Program-made: the position numbers and the translations under genes
Shown here: piece after piece, positions 11,058-22,276 of the stretch
How positions within the stretch are numbered: the stretch's first letter is position 1
How the letters are laid out: the number at the start of each line of letters is the position of its first letter
The notes under the pieces: model-generated
Databases searched by the model: none
Seen by the model: the letters and a program-made list of their open reading frames with translations, nothing else
What the model was told of the DNA's origin: nothing
NCBI GenBank assembly: GCA_934045075.1
Contig: OW203727.1
Span: 11,323,501 to 11,387,500 of the forward strand
Source: Yponomeuta sedellus
Lineage: Eukaryota; Arthropoda; Insecta; Lepidoptera; Yponomeutidae
Length of the DNA: 64,000 nt
Direction of reading: 5' to 3'

Positions 11058-11577
11058 TTAGGGTTCCGTACCTCAAAAGGAAAAAACGGAACCCTTATAG
11101 GATCACTTTGTTGTCCGTCTGTCCGTCCGTCCGTCTGTCAAGACCCTTTTTCTCAGGAACGCGTGGAGGTATGAAGCTGAAATTTATATCAATTACTCAG
11201 GTCTGCTGTCCCTTGAAGCTGTGAAAAAATCAAACTTCTAAGCCAACGCAATCAAAAGATACAGCCGTTTATGCCGCAAATTTTCGACACTTGCAAGGGA
11301 ATCAAAACCTACAGGGTGCTTCCCGTGAACTCAGAATCTTGAAATTTGGTACGAAGCAACGTCTTATAGCATAGATAAAGGAAAAATTACGAAAACCATA
11401 AATTTTTAGTTACATCACATAATATATTTTTTTTTCATAATTTTAAACTTACTACCCATTTCCTCATAAACGCGTAGAGGTATTAAATTGAAATTCATAC
11501 CAAATACTCAGGTCTATAATACAGGTTTGTACGGAACCCTCGGTGCGCGAGTCTGACTCGCACTTGGCCGGTTTTTT
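11058..11577. repeat. Common lepidopteran interspersed repeat, class unassigned
   Basis: Begins 'gggttccgtacctcaaaagg', contains a (CTGT/CCGT)n run and ends 'cgcgagtctgactcgcactt'. The two ends carry inverted 'aacggaaccc/gggttccgta' words. A fragment of its right end lies at 53397-53433. From memory this text is very frequent in Lepidoptera; I cannot name its class. Confidence 0.7.
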
Positions 11578-11615
11578 TAATTTAAATTTATAACTGATCC
11601 CTTTATATAGGAAAG

Positions 11616-11692
11616 AGGGCATCGTTTATTGACATTAATGTCAATGAACGATGCCCTGAAAAAAAAAGTATTCATAATACTTTTTTTTTTTT
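11616..11692. repeat. Two adjacent hairpins
   Basis: 11616-11657 is a 42-bp loop-less palindrome (AGGGCATCGTT...) with one mismatched pair. 11658-11692 is an A9-GTATT-cat-AATAC-T9 hairpin. Confidence 0.85.
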
Positions 11693-11819
11693 CAAAAAGT
11701 GAATAGCCAAAGTCTCAACAACTGCGACAAGCTATTTGTACCTACAGTTTAAAACCTAGGATCAACAACTAGGCCTTTAATCGATGTTCGCTAAAAACGG
11801 CGTTAATTGGCAAAACTGC

Positions 11820-12080
11820 TTTAACCCTTAATCGGGCGTGGGTAGTATGAATTTTTCATTGGGTTTGAACTTTTTTCAAGTTGATAAGGTTCAGTTTAAT
11901 ACATTATAGTTTATTGCACAAAAAACATTAAACATGACATTACATAAGACATAACATGTACAAGGGCGAGCTTATCTCTTTAAGAGATTTCTTCCAGCAA
12001 ACCTTGGAGTCGGAGCAGCAGTAAAAAACCTAATGTAGGCAATGTTACTAATGTGTTCAATTGCCTGATTAAGGGTTAAG
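11820..12080. mobile_element. MITE-like element with TTAACCCTTAATC ends
   Basis: Left end 'ttaacccttaatc' and right end 'gattaagggttaa' are inverted. The left subterminal part resembles the duplicated segment at 52341-52456. The interior includes a LINE tail (11905-12010) ending 'cttccagcaaacct'. Confidence 0.5.
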
Positions 12081-12242
12081 GTCTTACAGTCTTACCTAGG
12101 TCCTTGTCAGTACGTTCTCAAAAGAGTAGCTATATTTTTAAAGATTTATCATGTTCGCTTTTTCCAAAGACGCGTTATAAAAGAAGATATGATTATTTCC
12201 ATTGGTGACGCTAGTTGGCTAGTTACATCTTGTGTGTATATT

Positions 12243-12313
12243 ATCCATTTTGTGTAAATACCTGTTAAGGTTATACACTGTATAACCTTAACAGGTATTC
12301 ACACGAAATGGAT
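12243..12313. repeat. Near-perfect hairpin, about 34-bp arms
   Basis: Arms 'atccattttgtgtaaatacc' onward and its inverse meet at 'acactgta', with two mismatched pairs. No MITE-like terminal duplication seen. Confidence 0.85.
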
Positions 12314-12468
12314 TACAGAAGTTACCAAACTATGATTCACCTATGGGTATTACACGAAAAGAAAAACAAATTACCACGTGGTTATCATGAAGGGAAAAAG
12401 ATTAATTAATACTTAAGTACTAATACTTAGATTAGTTATTTAATAATGATAATAAATAAATATTCATG

Positions 12469-12665
12469 GACATATAACACAGATCTGGTTAGCCCTATAC
12501 TAAGTACAACTAAATGACTTGTGTTATAGGTGCTAACTCGACGATAGATTTAATACAATAAGTACATACTCGTAGATAACATTCAAGACACGAGACAAAC
12601 TATTCCTAGTTTGAACCCAAGACTTTCGGTTTTACAGTCAGCGTTTTATTTAATATTGTATACTC
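12469..12665 (-). mobile_element. tRNA-derived SINE, family B (truncated)
   Basis: Shares 'ggacatataacacagatct', 'ctaagtacaactaaatgact' and 'tgctaactcgacgataga' with copies at 24425, 30319 and 62085. The tRNA-like head is mostly lost. Confidence 0.75.
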
Positions 12666-12673
12666 GTATTTAC

Positions 12674-12752
12674 TTGGCCCTCGTGGTGGAGTATGGCTTA
12701 TACCTTCCTTAGGGAAGAGACCGTATGCCTCGGTGGGGACATAACTGCTCTA
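12674..12752 (+). mobile_element. 5S rRNA-derived SINE, 3' fragment
   Basis: 'ggccctcgtggtggagtatg' and following text match the 3' half of the 5S-SINE, with small deletions. Confidence 0.6.
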
Positions 12753-12804
12753 CCCATGCGCTCTCAATCACTGCTCAAAGTAAGTTAAGTCATTAAAGTT
12801 TCTT

Positions 12805-12905
12805 CTTCTTCAGGGTATATTATGTAGTCCACTGCTGGACATAGCCCTCCCCTAATGAGCGCCATAGCGCCCTTTCTTCAGCTTGCCGCATCCAGCATCT
12901 GCCAT
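12805..12905 (-). mobile_element. RTE-type LINE 3' end
   Basis: On the minus strand it encodes W-M-R-Q-A-E-E-R followed by A-L-W-R-S-L-G-E-G-Y-V-Q-Q-W-T with one frame adjustment, then an (AAG)n tail. This links the short tail elements to an RTE-like LINE C-terminus. Confidence 0.65.
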
Positions 12906-13254
12906 CAAAGTTTAATGACAATGAATGGACTATCTTAGGAGATAGTCCTTACCGTAGTTTAGGACTCAGGACGTTACGTAGTATTGTAAGAAAGCTGTAT
13001 TTACATATTGAAAGTTACATTGTATGTTTTTGTCAATAAATTACTTACTAAGTCATCGTTGATTGATAATACCATTCATTGTCATTAATCTTTAATAACT
13101 AGTAAGGACTATCTTAGGAGATAGTCCTTCCCTAATGGTGCGATTAACACTGTTTTTAACTATTACAAATATATTTCACCTTAGTGACCTTTATGTTTTA
13201 GTTGAAACGTCACCTTTATGGTAACTGAGTGACCCGCGTTTTCTCGTTAATCTA

Positions 13255-13335
13255 CTTGATTATATTCTTTTTGTTGCACTAACCAGTGCTGAGGACAATT
13301 TAAAAAAAAATAGCCTCTAAATAGGTTTTTAAAAT
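13255..13335. mobile_element. tRNA-SINE family A end fragments
   Basis: 'gcactaaccagtgctgagga' joined directly to 'agcctctaaataggttttta': two inverted SINE ends with the tRNA part missing. Confidence 0.7.
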
Positions 13336-13337
13336 TG

Positions 13338-13414
13338 TTAATCTACTGTTAACAGTTGTCAGTTGGTTTTTTTCGTACACACTTTGGCCAACTGACAACT
13401 GTCAACAGTAGATA
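13338..13414. mobile_element. Inverted-repeat element (MITE-like)
   Basis: Arms 'atctactgttaacagttgtc' and its inverse flank 'ttttttcgtacacacttt'. A diverged relative is at 46030-46115. 13430-13860 shows no supported gene. Confidence 0.65.
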
Positions 13415-13859
13415 ACTGCTTGTTAGTGTACGAGAAACCGGGGTTGAGTATAGTAGATGTGCTGTCGACTGCAACTATCTAGGTAGTTACCTAGGTAGAT
13501 GTATCTTTACAGTGCAGAAAATCATACTTCATCTCTGAAAACTGGGTCAGTGTCCCTGTTAAGATACCTACTCTAGTTTCCAAATTGACACGGTATTCAC
13601 TCTTCCGCCTGAGAATTCGGCGTGAGTGTCGCGCGTCTAAAGTACGATCACTCACCGCAACTTGATCTTTTATAAACAAAAGGCTCGTCTGAAGGTTACA
13701 ATGTACCACTACATTGCTACCGTGTCCTGATATGTTGACAAAGAAGAACAGTCAAAGAAAATTTATATAAAGCGTCATCAACAGAAACCTACGAAATAGG
13801 CGCAAAAACAGAATATAAAACTAGAAAATAAACAATATTATCCAAAAATACCGCCCCGC

Positions 13860-14100
13860 CAAGACCTATTCTATTCAAAGCATCCCATGGCGCTATATTC
13901 TCCCGATGGTCAGGCATATGCTTTCAATAGCAAACCACTCGCTAACGTGAAGGAAACCATCGTGAGGAAACCTAAGTCACTGAGGTGTTCAAATATAGCG
14001 CTTGAAATTGTCAATCCGCGGTGGCACATGCGGTAATTAAGCCCACACTCTCTTTCTGAGAGATAAAATGCCCTGCAGTGGGGCGATTATGGGCTACATA
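13860..14100. repeat. Common lepidopteran retroposon fragment
   Basis: Contains 'gctaacgtgaaggaaaccat', 'cgtgaggaaacc' and 'tgcagtggggcgattatggg', phrases of lepidopteran SINE/LINE bodies. Confidence 0.6.
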
Positions 14101-14283
14101 AAAAATATGCCCCGGAAGGATAGTTATAACGACGTTGCTTCTGGTGCCGTCTACGGAAACAAAAAAAGATTATGTAAGCGTTTAAGTAGCGTAACATGAC
14201 AATTATATTTAGCCCAAAAGATAACGATATCTAGAGCAACATGGCATGACTCACTACAGCTTTCCGATCTACCCATATCTGAA

Positions 14284-14720
14284 TGTCTCCTTGGTCTAGC
14301 GATTATTACGCTTGACTACCGCAACGAGGGGCAACCACAAACCGGGGGGTGGGCAGCAGCGCCCCCTGCAGTACAATTCCACCGAACTGCGATCGCCAAC
14401 CCGCATGCCCAGCGTAGGGATTATGGGTATTATGATAGCCCCCTTTGATAGCATAACGTGGCGCTCTTTAGCGAGGGCTATGTCCAGCAGTGGACTAGTA
14501 TAGCCTGACGACGACGACCGCAACGAGGATGACCACTATACTCACATTATACGCGGTGCGATTCCCATTCGGTGCCGATAAAAATGGCTTCAGTCTAACT
14601 GCACGAGTATTTCTATGTTTGTGATGTTCTTGCTAGTTACTATAGCACTGGGTATTCTAATTTGAGACCAAGACAAGTGATTGTAGTGTGTAGAGGATGT
14701 TACATTATCTTCCTAAGGTA
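14284..14720 (+). mobile_element. tRNA-derived SINE, family D, interrupted
   Basis: The head 'ccttggtctagcgattatta' is at 14290. The body resumes at 14518 ('ggtgcgattcccattcggtg', 'aaatggcttcagtctaact', 'tgtttgtgatgttc'). It is split by a 187-bp insertion with 'ccgcaacgagg' on both sides. Relatives: 38928-39092 and, inverted, 47838-48000. Confidence 0.8.
14331..14517 (+). mobile_element. RTE-tail retroposon inserted in a SINE
   Basis: Runs from 'ggcaaccacaaaccgggg' to 'tatagcctgacgacgacga'. The 11-bp duplication 'ccgcaacgagg' (about 14320-14330 and 14518-14528) marks its insertion. The end encodes a variant of the W-R-S-L..VQQWTS motif. The same element is at 34353 and 45375. Confidence 0.85.
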
Positions 14721-15654
14721 CGCTACTTCTTTCTGGCCTCGGCCGTTTATATCCAGTCAGTGCAGCATGTTTGAGGGCATCTTCTCCTTATTCGCCAAGT
14801 TTGGTCTCCACCCGAGAAACTTTTTACCTAATCCGTTATCTTTTATTCGGCAAATGCGACCAACTGCCACCACTTCCACTTCAGTTTGCTAATCTTATCG
14901 GCAATCTATGTCAATCACCTTAGTTCTTTATTGAATAGTCGCTTTGTATGAGCTGAAGGCCTACCAATCGATTTGTGATTTTTTTTAAATCAGTACAGTC
15001 TTACTAGTCCAGCAACATAAATGTATAAACAATGTCGATGTATTGATAACTTCGAAAGTTAGCTATAACCTCAAAATAAAGGCTCTTTTTTATTGAGCAA
15101 AGGTTAACTGTACCTTTATTTATTAAACGACACATTTATAGATTCACTTCTTCTTTAATTTTGTTAAATAATTAATATGAGATATGAAATGAAAAGGTTT
15201 TATTCAATTATGAGTATGAGTACATATATAAAAAATATATAGGTATTTACAAACAGTGTGAGCAAAGAAGTCTAGCGTCGTGAACAAAATACCTCATGGC
15301 ATACACCGAGTATTATCAAACTAGAGCCCACCTACGTGAAATATATTCCGTATACAGTAAAGGTAACAATCTTCCACTTCGGTCAGGAAAGACTGAGGCA
15401 GTGTGCGAGCACAGATTAGATAATAGTTGTGCGAGTGCCGAGGCAGCGTTAAATCCGTGTTAAATCTGCCCGCAGTGATCGAGCACTTTCACATATAAAG
15501 TGTCAGCGCTTTGCTAACACGGGTATATTGGAGTTGGGATGTGCTGAAACATAGACGGAATTTAATTCAGCTTCTTCGCATAAAGTTGTATTCACGCATT
15601 AGTATTATTATGAGGCGTTATATTGTATATGTCACGGCCATAATATTGTAGAAG
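14721..15654. other. No supported gene
   Basis: AT-rich and probably non-coding. A 76-residue open frame at 14662-14892 overlaps the SINE and has no recognisable features. Confidence 0.4.
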
Positions 15655-16016
15655 CGCACGTGGTGTAGTCGAAGCGAGTGATTGGAATCGATCACTTAAG
15701 TTAAGCAACAACAGGCGCGCTCAGGTTCGGGATGGGTGACGGTCCTGTGGCTACCGCTAGTGGCATTTTTCCGAGCACTTCTGTGCTTCGCAAGGCACGT
15801 TAAACCGTTGGTGCCGGCTGTCATGTAGTGGCAGTCGTTAAGCCATGTCAGAGGCTTTATGGGCGGCTTGATAACTTCTGACAGTAAAGTCCGCTACTGC
15901 CTTACAATCCTCCACTAACCCGGACTTGGCCCCCGTGGTGAAGTATGGCCTAACCTTCCTGCGATGCAGGAAGAGACCCATGCCCAACCAGTAGGGATAT
16001 ACAAGGGTTGATATAT
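15655..16016 (+). mobile_element. 5S rRNA-derived SINE, copy with clear internal promoter
   Basis: Full-length sense copy. 'agttaagcaacaacaggcgc', 'gctcaggttcgggatggg' and 'tgacggtcctgtggctacc' align with the 5S rRNA internal control region. The 3' end is 'gggatatacaagggttgat'. Confidence 0.8.
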
Positions 16017-16029
16017 CGTAGATTTGGTC

Positions 16030-16620
16030 ACATCGTAAAATGCTCAAGAATTGGACAGAATTTTTGCATTTCATGAAATGTGGCCACGTAATGGTGTGGC
16101 CTGGGCAGATCTCTGGTAAGAAATCATTCTTGATACGCGCAACTAAACGCGCGGCTACTTCATGAAAGTTCAAAATTATTTGATCATATTGTAGAATAGT
16201 AACTTTATTTACAGGTAGAGGCGCTTTGTTTATATGTGAATATAGCTGGCGCTCACGATAATATTGTTTTCCGGAATAAAAAAACAAATACTTCCTATTA
16301 AATGGAGAAAAAAGCTATAGCAAAAGAATTTACGATGAAAACGATCTCTAGTTATATGCAAATCACGCAAATATCAAGCAAAATTAAAAACCTATTAAGT
16401 TTGGATCGCATTTTTATAAAGTGTTTTACGGACACCCTTATGTTTATATGATCCGGCCGGACGTCAATGACAAAATAGTGAAATGTTGATGATTTAATGA
16501 TCTGGTCAAGTTACGTTGCCTACGTTATGAAACGCGACTATTTCATGAAATTCCCAAGCATTTCATGAAGTGAGTGAAATCCACGACACGGCCACGGCAC
16601 ATTTGACATCACACTTATTT
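16030..16620. repeat. Unclassified repeat with recurring TTTCATGAAAT palindrome
   Basis: 'catttcatgaaatg' near 16067 is a perfect palindrome. Variants occur near 16158, 16545 and 16560. No gene is seen between 16017 and 17030. Confidence 0.4.
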
Positions 16621-17035
16621 GATGCCGGAGATTACGACATTGTGGAATTAGCCGCACTCATCTTTCATCCTCATTCTATTCTCATACCTCATACCGCCGC
16701 GACATGCGAATAGAAATGCTCTAGATTTGTGCGTACGTAATTAGCTTGGGCATAACCCGGGCAAATTCACATCATGCCGGCGCGCTTTGAGTTTTCAAAT
16801 AAACGTCACTCAAACCAGGCAGGTGTCAGTGTCATGTTAATTTGCCCGGCTTGTACATGCCGACCGAACGAATGCAATGGGCCAGCCGATCGGAAAGTGC
16901 CTTCCGTTACGGAAGATTGTTTGCGTTCACATCCCTGACCTAATTACTACAATCAAATCTAATCAAAAAGGTTTTATTCAATGTAGCACATAAACTGCGA
17001 CTTATTTACCATCACAAGTCAGTTAACAAAATAAC

Positions 17036-17141
17036 ATTTACATGCAGGCATATACTCGTACATTGCTTCTGGCCCCACACTAGGATAGCCTGTGGCGAGG
17101 GAACCAGAAACTGCGACATCACAAACATGTAAACATCTAAG
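17036..17141 (-). mobile_element. tRNA-SINE family C, body only, inverted
   Basis: Reverse complement of the family-C body ('cattgcttctggccccacac'). It lies head to head against the plus copy that follows and lacks its own tRNA head. Confidence 0.8.
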
Positions 17142-17142
17142 A

Positions 17143-17345
17143 CGACCTTTGTGGCGTAGCGGTAGCGCGTCTGTCTACCATGCAAGAGGTCCCGGGTTCG
17201 AATTCCGGCTGGGGACAAAAAAAAAAGCCCAGGTCTTGGATGTTAAATGTTTGTGATGTCGTTGTTTCTGGTTCCCACGACACAGGATATCCTAGTGTGG
17301 GGCCAGAAGCAATGTATGTGCCAGTATGTAGATGTTATGTTATGT
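17143..17345 (+). mobile_element. tRNA-derived SINE, family C
   Basis: Head 'gacctttgtggcgtagcgg' with box B 'gggttcgaattcc'; body as at 3177-3375. With the preceding inverted body it forms an imperfect palindrome. Confidence 0.85.
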
Positions 17346-18345
17346 TAAGACCTTAAAGATTTCACGACAAAAAGGTCTCAAACGTTAAGTAAGTTTCCTA
17401 ATTCTTTTAACTCCATATGCTGAACTAAGCCCGTTTTCCAAATTTTCTATATGAGGACCCCAGTGGAGCTTTGCATCAATTGTGATATCTGAAAATTCAG
17501 TTTCCTCTACAAGATCTAGTTTGTCATTCCCCAATGACAACGCTGTCAACGATTTTGACATTTGGTCGAGTTAACTTTACACGTTTTTCCTCTCTGAATT
17601 TAATAATAAATTATTAGAGGTAAACCGATTTATTCCCAGTACAGGCGACAGCACATCAACCTTTACTCCGTCTACTTGTCCCAGTTACTTTACAGGCCGT
17701 TTGGCCACTAAAATTTAAATTTCGTGTGAAGATTAATGAAAGCAACTGCTACATTGATTCGTTGACACGTTCGTTTGCATTTGTTCGTTTGGTTTGTATT
17801 CTTTGACGAAGGAGTCGAAAAATGATCACACAATATTTTTTTTGGTAACCTCCCAAGTCCAGTTTATTTCGTAGTAAAAATACGATGTAGAAAAATATCT
17901 ATGATCGTGAACTCATCACTTCCTGAAATATAATCGTTAATGTGTTTAATTTTGGGTTTTAATTAAATTTTATTATTATATCACAGTTAGAAAATAGAAA
18001 TATACTATTACACTAGCACTTTATATTTATATTTAAACATTATATACAACATAACACTTTCAATAAAATATATTCGTTAAGCAGTTTACGATGTAAAACA
18101 AAATTAAATTATTGAAAAGTTTAGAATGCTCTTAACCCGTATAAAAATATACTGGTTAATTATTCACACAAATTGGCCGCGTATGAAGCGTGTATGAAGC
18201 CGCTGATACTTTTTTTGCAATTTTTGAGTTGGCTCCGGAGCGAAACTTTGTATTGACGAGTAGGATAATTTCTCAAATTCTACCGGGCCTTTTTGCTACG
18301 CCTTGTAGAGACGTTGAAAAGTTCAGCTTTTGTTGCCTTTTTTAC
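17346..18345. other. No supported gene
   Basis: AT-rich. It contains 'aataaa' words near 18060 but no associated coding region. Confidence 0.4.
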
Positions 18346-18349
18346 CCAT

Positions 18350-18885
18350 CGGTGACCATAGGTGCTCTTTTAGAGAGAACCACATTTAGTTTGGGAGTTA
18401 GTCTGAGGTTGGGAGCCAGGACCAACGAGCCACATCGCTGCCGCTGCGGTGGAGGCGTCCATGCGTTATGTCACCAAGGCCTGGCATGCTGCCGTAGCGC
18501 TGGACGACTGTCTAGACACGCTGCCCTGAATTACATAATCCGTCGGGCTCTTGCCAGCGTAGGCGTGCAGTCTGCAGTCCTGGAGCCCACTGGGATTGCG
18601 CGCGACGATGGCAAGAGGCCCGACGGAATGACTCTTATTCCATGGAAGAGTGGGCGGTCGCTGGTCTGGGACGCAACTTGTGATACGCTTGCACAGTCCC
18701 ATATCCATGCGACCGCCTGCCATGCGGGGGCGGCGGCGTACAACGTAGAGTCGAATAAGAGGAGACCCGAGGGCTGGTGCTTACTTTGGCCAAAGGATAA
18801 GCCTAGCCATACAGCGAGACAATGCCGCCAGCCTTCTTGGTACTCTGCCGCCCGACAGCGATCTGGCTCAAATATTTTATTTTAT
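18350..18885 (+). pseudogene. LINE reverse-transcriptase C-terminal fragment
   Basis: Part of a 240-residue open frame. The recognisable part reads LRLGARTNEPHRCRCGG, then GRLSRHAALN, DGKRPDGMTLIPW and LVWDATCDTLAQSH. This Cys/His- and WDATC-containing tail is the C-terminal region found downstream of reverse transcriptase in several invertebrate non-LTR elements. After about 18770 the frame shifts; a second frame gives AIQRDNAASLLGTLPP, the usual end of such proteins, to about 18850. No start codon context or intron signals suggest a host gene, and upstream residues of the open frame do not resemble the family. It is a 5'-truncated, frameshifted remnant. Confidence 0.8.
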
Positions 18886-18995
18886 TTTATTTTTGTATGT
18901 GCCTGTATGTAAATGTTATGTTAAATTAGAATGTTTTAGGTGTAGTTCCATTTTTATAATAATAGTGTAAGTAGTGAAATATCTATATATATATG

Positions 18996-19243
18996 TGTCG
19001 CCTCGGGGTCTTTGGAGGCATGATGTGGGCGATCTTGGGAGTCTTCAGTCTCCATGATGAGTCCTCAAGCAAAATGCTCAAGTAAGCTGAACCACGTTTA
19101 TTTGAGATCGTTATTTTACAAAATTATTATTAACACGTCCAATCGATAGGTAGGTCGGTGGCAGAATGCCGGTCGTCACCGCGCGCAGGTAGTTTTATGC
19201 AACGTGAAACAGTGTTGCCACCGCAGCGCGCCCGATTCCGTCA
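18996..19243 (-). repeat. LTR (3' LTR if the element is on the minus strand)
   Basis: Begins 'tgtcgcctcggggtc' and ends 'cccgattccgtca' on the plus strand. The adjoining internal sequence 'cggccatctctgaccattca' is moderately purine-rich on the minus strand, where a polypurine tract would lie. Confidence 0.85.
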
Positions 19244-19690
19244 CGGCCATCTCTGACCATTCACCCGTCCTCGGGTGAGATTCCTGAGAATAAAAGTATA
19301 CGCAAAGAATTTTGATCGGCTATTCTGACTTCACCTTTAGTTGTGGGTAGTGTACAGAGAAAGATAAATTGCTAATTTGTCTCTATTTGAAAGTTTTTCT
19401 TGTTGAACTTAAATACGACTTCTCAAGATTCTATGTACAATCAAATTAAATCAACCTAGATCATGACGTCCCAAAAGTAAACTTGTAATTCAAAAGAATG
19501 CATAGAACTACGATAGAACTGTATACTAGAACTGTACAATAATCGACATTGTGAGCATGGATATAAACACACATGGGCACCAACCCACAGCCGCACCAAC
19601 GACTGTACTTTCTTTTCGTTTACGTCTGAGCACACACTTAGCGTTATGATACACCGCACCAACGGTTTTTAAATCTTCCCTTTTTTTGCG

Positions 19691-19930
19691 TCTGAACACC
19701 TGTTCAGCGTCATACCACACAAGGTCTCTTTCTTTTTGCGTCTGAACACCTGTTCAGCGTCATACCACACAAGGTCTCTTTCTTTTTGTGTCTGAACACC
19801 TGTTCAGCGTCATACCACACAAGGTCTCTTTCTTTTTGCGTCTGAACACCCGTTCAGCGTCATACCACACAAGGTATCTTTATTTTTGCGTCTGAACACC
19901 TGTTCAGCGTTCTTTTTGCGTCTAAGTACC
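19691..19930. repeat. 50-bp tandem repeat inside the LTR element, about 4.5 copies
   Basis: Units start at 19691, 19741, 19791, 19841 and 19891 (partial). Each begins 'tctgaacacctgttcagcgt' and contains the perfect 12-bp palindrome GAACACCTGTTC (copy 4 has one change). The 50-bp period is not a multiple of three, so it is not coding-preserved. Confidence 0.9.
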
Positions 19931-21992
19931 TGCTCAACGTTATCAATGGCCACTCCAATGGCTTCGTACTTCTACATAGCAACGTAGACACTATCACAAA
20001 TGCTCACAAGCTATCTACTTCCCACTCTCTGCTTCATTGGTGAGTCATCAACAACAATATCTAATTCACTTGGAACTTCATGATCTGGTACCTTCCAAAC
20101 TCTATCATGCGGAAACTTAATAAGTTCTATTCGAGATTAATGATTTTAACAATTACCTATGGTTGGCTAATACTTCTATGATTTTCAAGGGGCTTTTAAA
20201 TTTTGCGTCAAGTATTGTTTTATTTATTTTTATTGTTTATTTTTCATTTTTAAGTTTAAGTTTATTTTTAAGTTTAGAAATCTCCTGCATTAAATTTAAT
20301 AACAGTAGTTGTAGTTGTATCAAATATAGCTTTATCGTAAGCAGCAATCAGAGCGAGGTCAATAAGACGAATCTCTCAACTTTACACACTCGTAAACTCG
20401 ATTTTAATTCTCACCACGAAAAAATCTTACTGAAGAGAAACTAGTTGATCAAGAACCTTTCTGGCTATTTCAATACAGAGTACATTTCATAATTTTATTC
20501 AAAATCATCTTTAAATCAATTTTAAATTCGGATATTTTTTTAAGCGTAGATCAAAACTTCTGCACTCATTTTATCGTAAATAATTGAAACTATTCTTTGT
20601 CAATTAGTGGTAAAGGTAATAACAGCATGGAAAACTGTCTTTACGAGCAAACAGTTTTGCTATACAGAGAAATCGTAATAAAACAGAAACTGCTCACCAG
20701 ATTCATTTTATGTTTACACACAACGCGATAGAACGGCTTGACATGCTGCTCAACCCTCGATGCTTGACAGATTCGACAGGCTGCGTGGTTAGTCAGCTCG
20801 TTGCTGAACTGGCGCATCGCCTTGTGAACTCGCTGCTCACTTTGTTTCATGGTCATGTTCATTTCTGTGCACAGAACTGTAGCACAGTAACTTGTCCTCT
20901 TTGATAACTAGTCAAATTAAAACGAATCCAATCTCTTTTGAAAATCAAAATACAAAGTAAACAAACCATTTTAGTACCCGGATTTATAGTGGAGCAAAAG
21001 GAAAGGTTGATGGGTAAAGTTAGGGCAAAGTATCTAGGTTGTAGGTAGACTACATGAAAACGATCGAGGTTAAACTTAATAATATCTTGATCGACCTGCT
21101 ACTTGCAACGAAAATGTAAACAAATTAGCAGACAGATAGATGTACGTAGATTAAACTACTACGTAACCACAACTTTCTTAACCGATAGAGGGTAAATTTG
21201 ATGAAATTTGTCAATCAGTTTTATCTTAGTACTCGCAAAAACTAAAAAAAAACAAGGTCAACGAACGATGCATGCTACTTTAGGGACAAAGCTCGGTAAA
21301 TTTCCATTATCTTCACTACTAAGCAAATAAAATTATTAACTGCACAGTGTTCACCGCTACCAACCAAAGTTACTGAAGCAACGAAATAGGGACATTTCAA
21401 CTTTTCACTCTTAAATGAAAACTGCTCACCGGATTTTTCCAATCGTGGACATTGGGACGGACAATGTACTGCAGTTACTCGGACTCAAGCAGGCACGAGG
21501 CTCATCATCAAACAGGCACCAACTGGCGATTGTGGCTCGTCGGCTGATGTAGTTCGTCGAGTCTTCAGTTTTCTTTGCACCAGCCAGTGTCGTAGCAAGA
21601 GACTAGTAACAGGGGCTGCTACAAGGGGCGCAAGCCTCAAGGAAACGCAAATCCGCAGATGGTTAGTCAATTTGTACCAGCACCGTGCGAATCTTCAGCG
21701 TCCGTTATTTTCAACATCTGTCTGTTATCAATATCTTAACTTCCATGCAATCCTTTGCTTTCGAAGGTACTCTTTTCATGCCGCAGCTTATCACAAAACA
21801 TTTCCGTCGGAAAAGCGTACGTAGTCGGTAGACTAATGGTTACCAGTAAAACACGACACGACCAGATACATGTCTTTTCAACCGTTACATTTTCCAATTC
21901 CTTTCAAATGAATTTCCGTTCGATCAAAGTTTTCCAAAATGCTCATTACTTTCTGCGATTAAGGGACCGTGTTTTCTTTATCCCGCTTCTGA

Positions 21993-22237
21993 TGTCGCCT
22001 CGGGGTCTTTGGAGGCATGATGTGGGCGATCTTGGGAGTCTTCAGTCTCCATGATGAGTCCTCAAGCAAAATGCTCAAGTAAGCTGAACCACGTTTATTT
22101 GAGATCGTTATTTTACAAAATTATTATTAACACGTCCAATCGATAGGTAGGTCGGTGGCAGAATGCCGGTCGTCACCGCGCGCAGGTAGTTTTATGCAAC
22201 GTGAAACAGTGTTGCCACCGCAGCGCGCCCGATTCCG

Positions 22238-22240
<3 letters not shown>
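21993..22240 (-). repeat. LTR (5' LTR if the element is on the minus strand)
   Basis: Same 248 bp as 18996-19243. No primer-binding site could be assigned with confidence in the sequence next to it. Confidence 0.85.

Positions 22241-22274
<34 letters not shown>
22241..22274. repeat. (TA)n microsatellite
   Basis: About 16 uninterrupted TA units immediately right of the LTR element. Confidence 0.95.

Positions 22275-22276
<2 letters not shown>

Larger units (their letters stand above)
18996..22240 (-). mobile_element. LTR retrotransposon, non-autonomous, apparently young
   Basis: Two 248-bp direct repeats (18996-19243 and 21993-22240), each TG...CA, are identical by eye. They bracket about 2.75 kb. 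The element sits in a (TA)n tract: 'tatatatatg' on the left, TA repeats on the right. The interior has no reverse transcriptase, integrase or protease motif and only short open frames, so it must depend on another element's proteins. A minus orientation is favoured: the LTR read on that strand has 'cataaaac' followed by 'caaataaacg' (TATA-like, then AATAAA). Confidence 0.8.

Noticed and set aside
18190..18912. 240-residue open frame as a host gene
   Set aside because: The central half is LINE reverse-transcriptase C-terminus and it is frameshifted.
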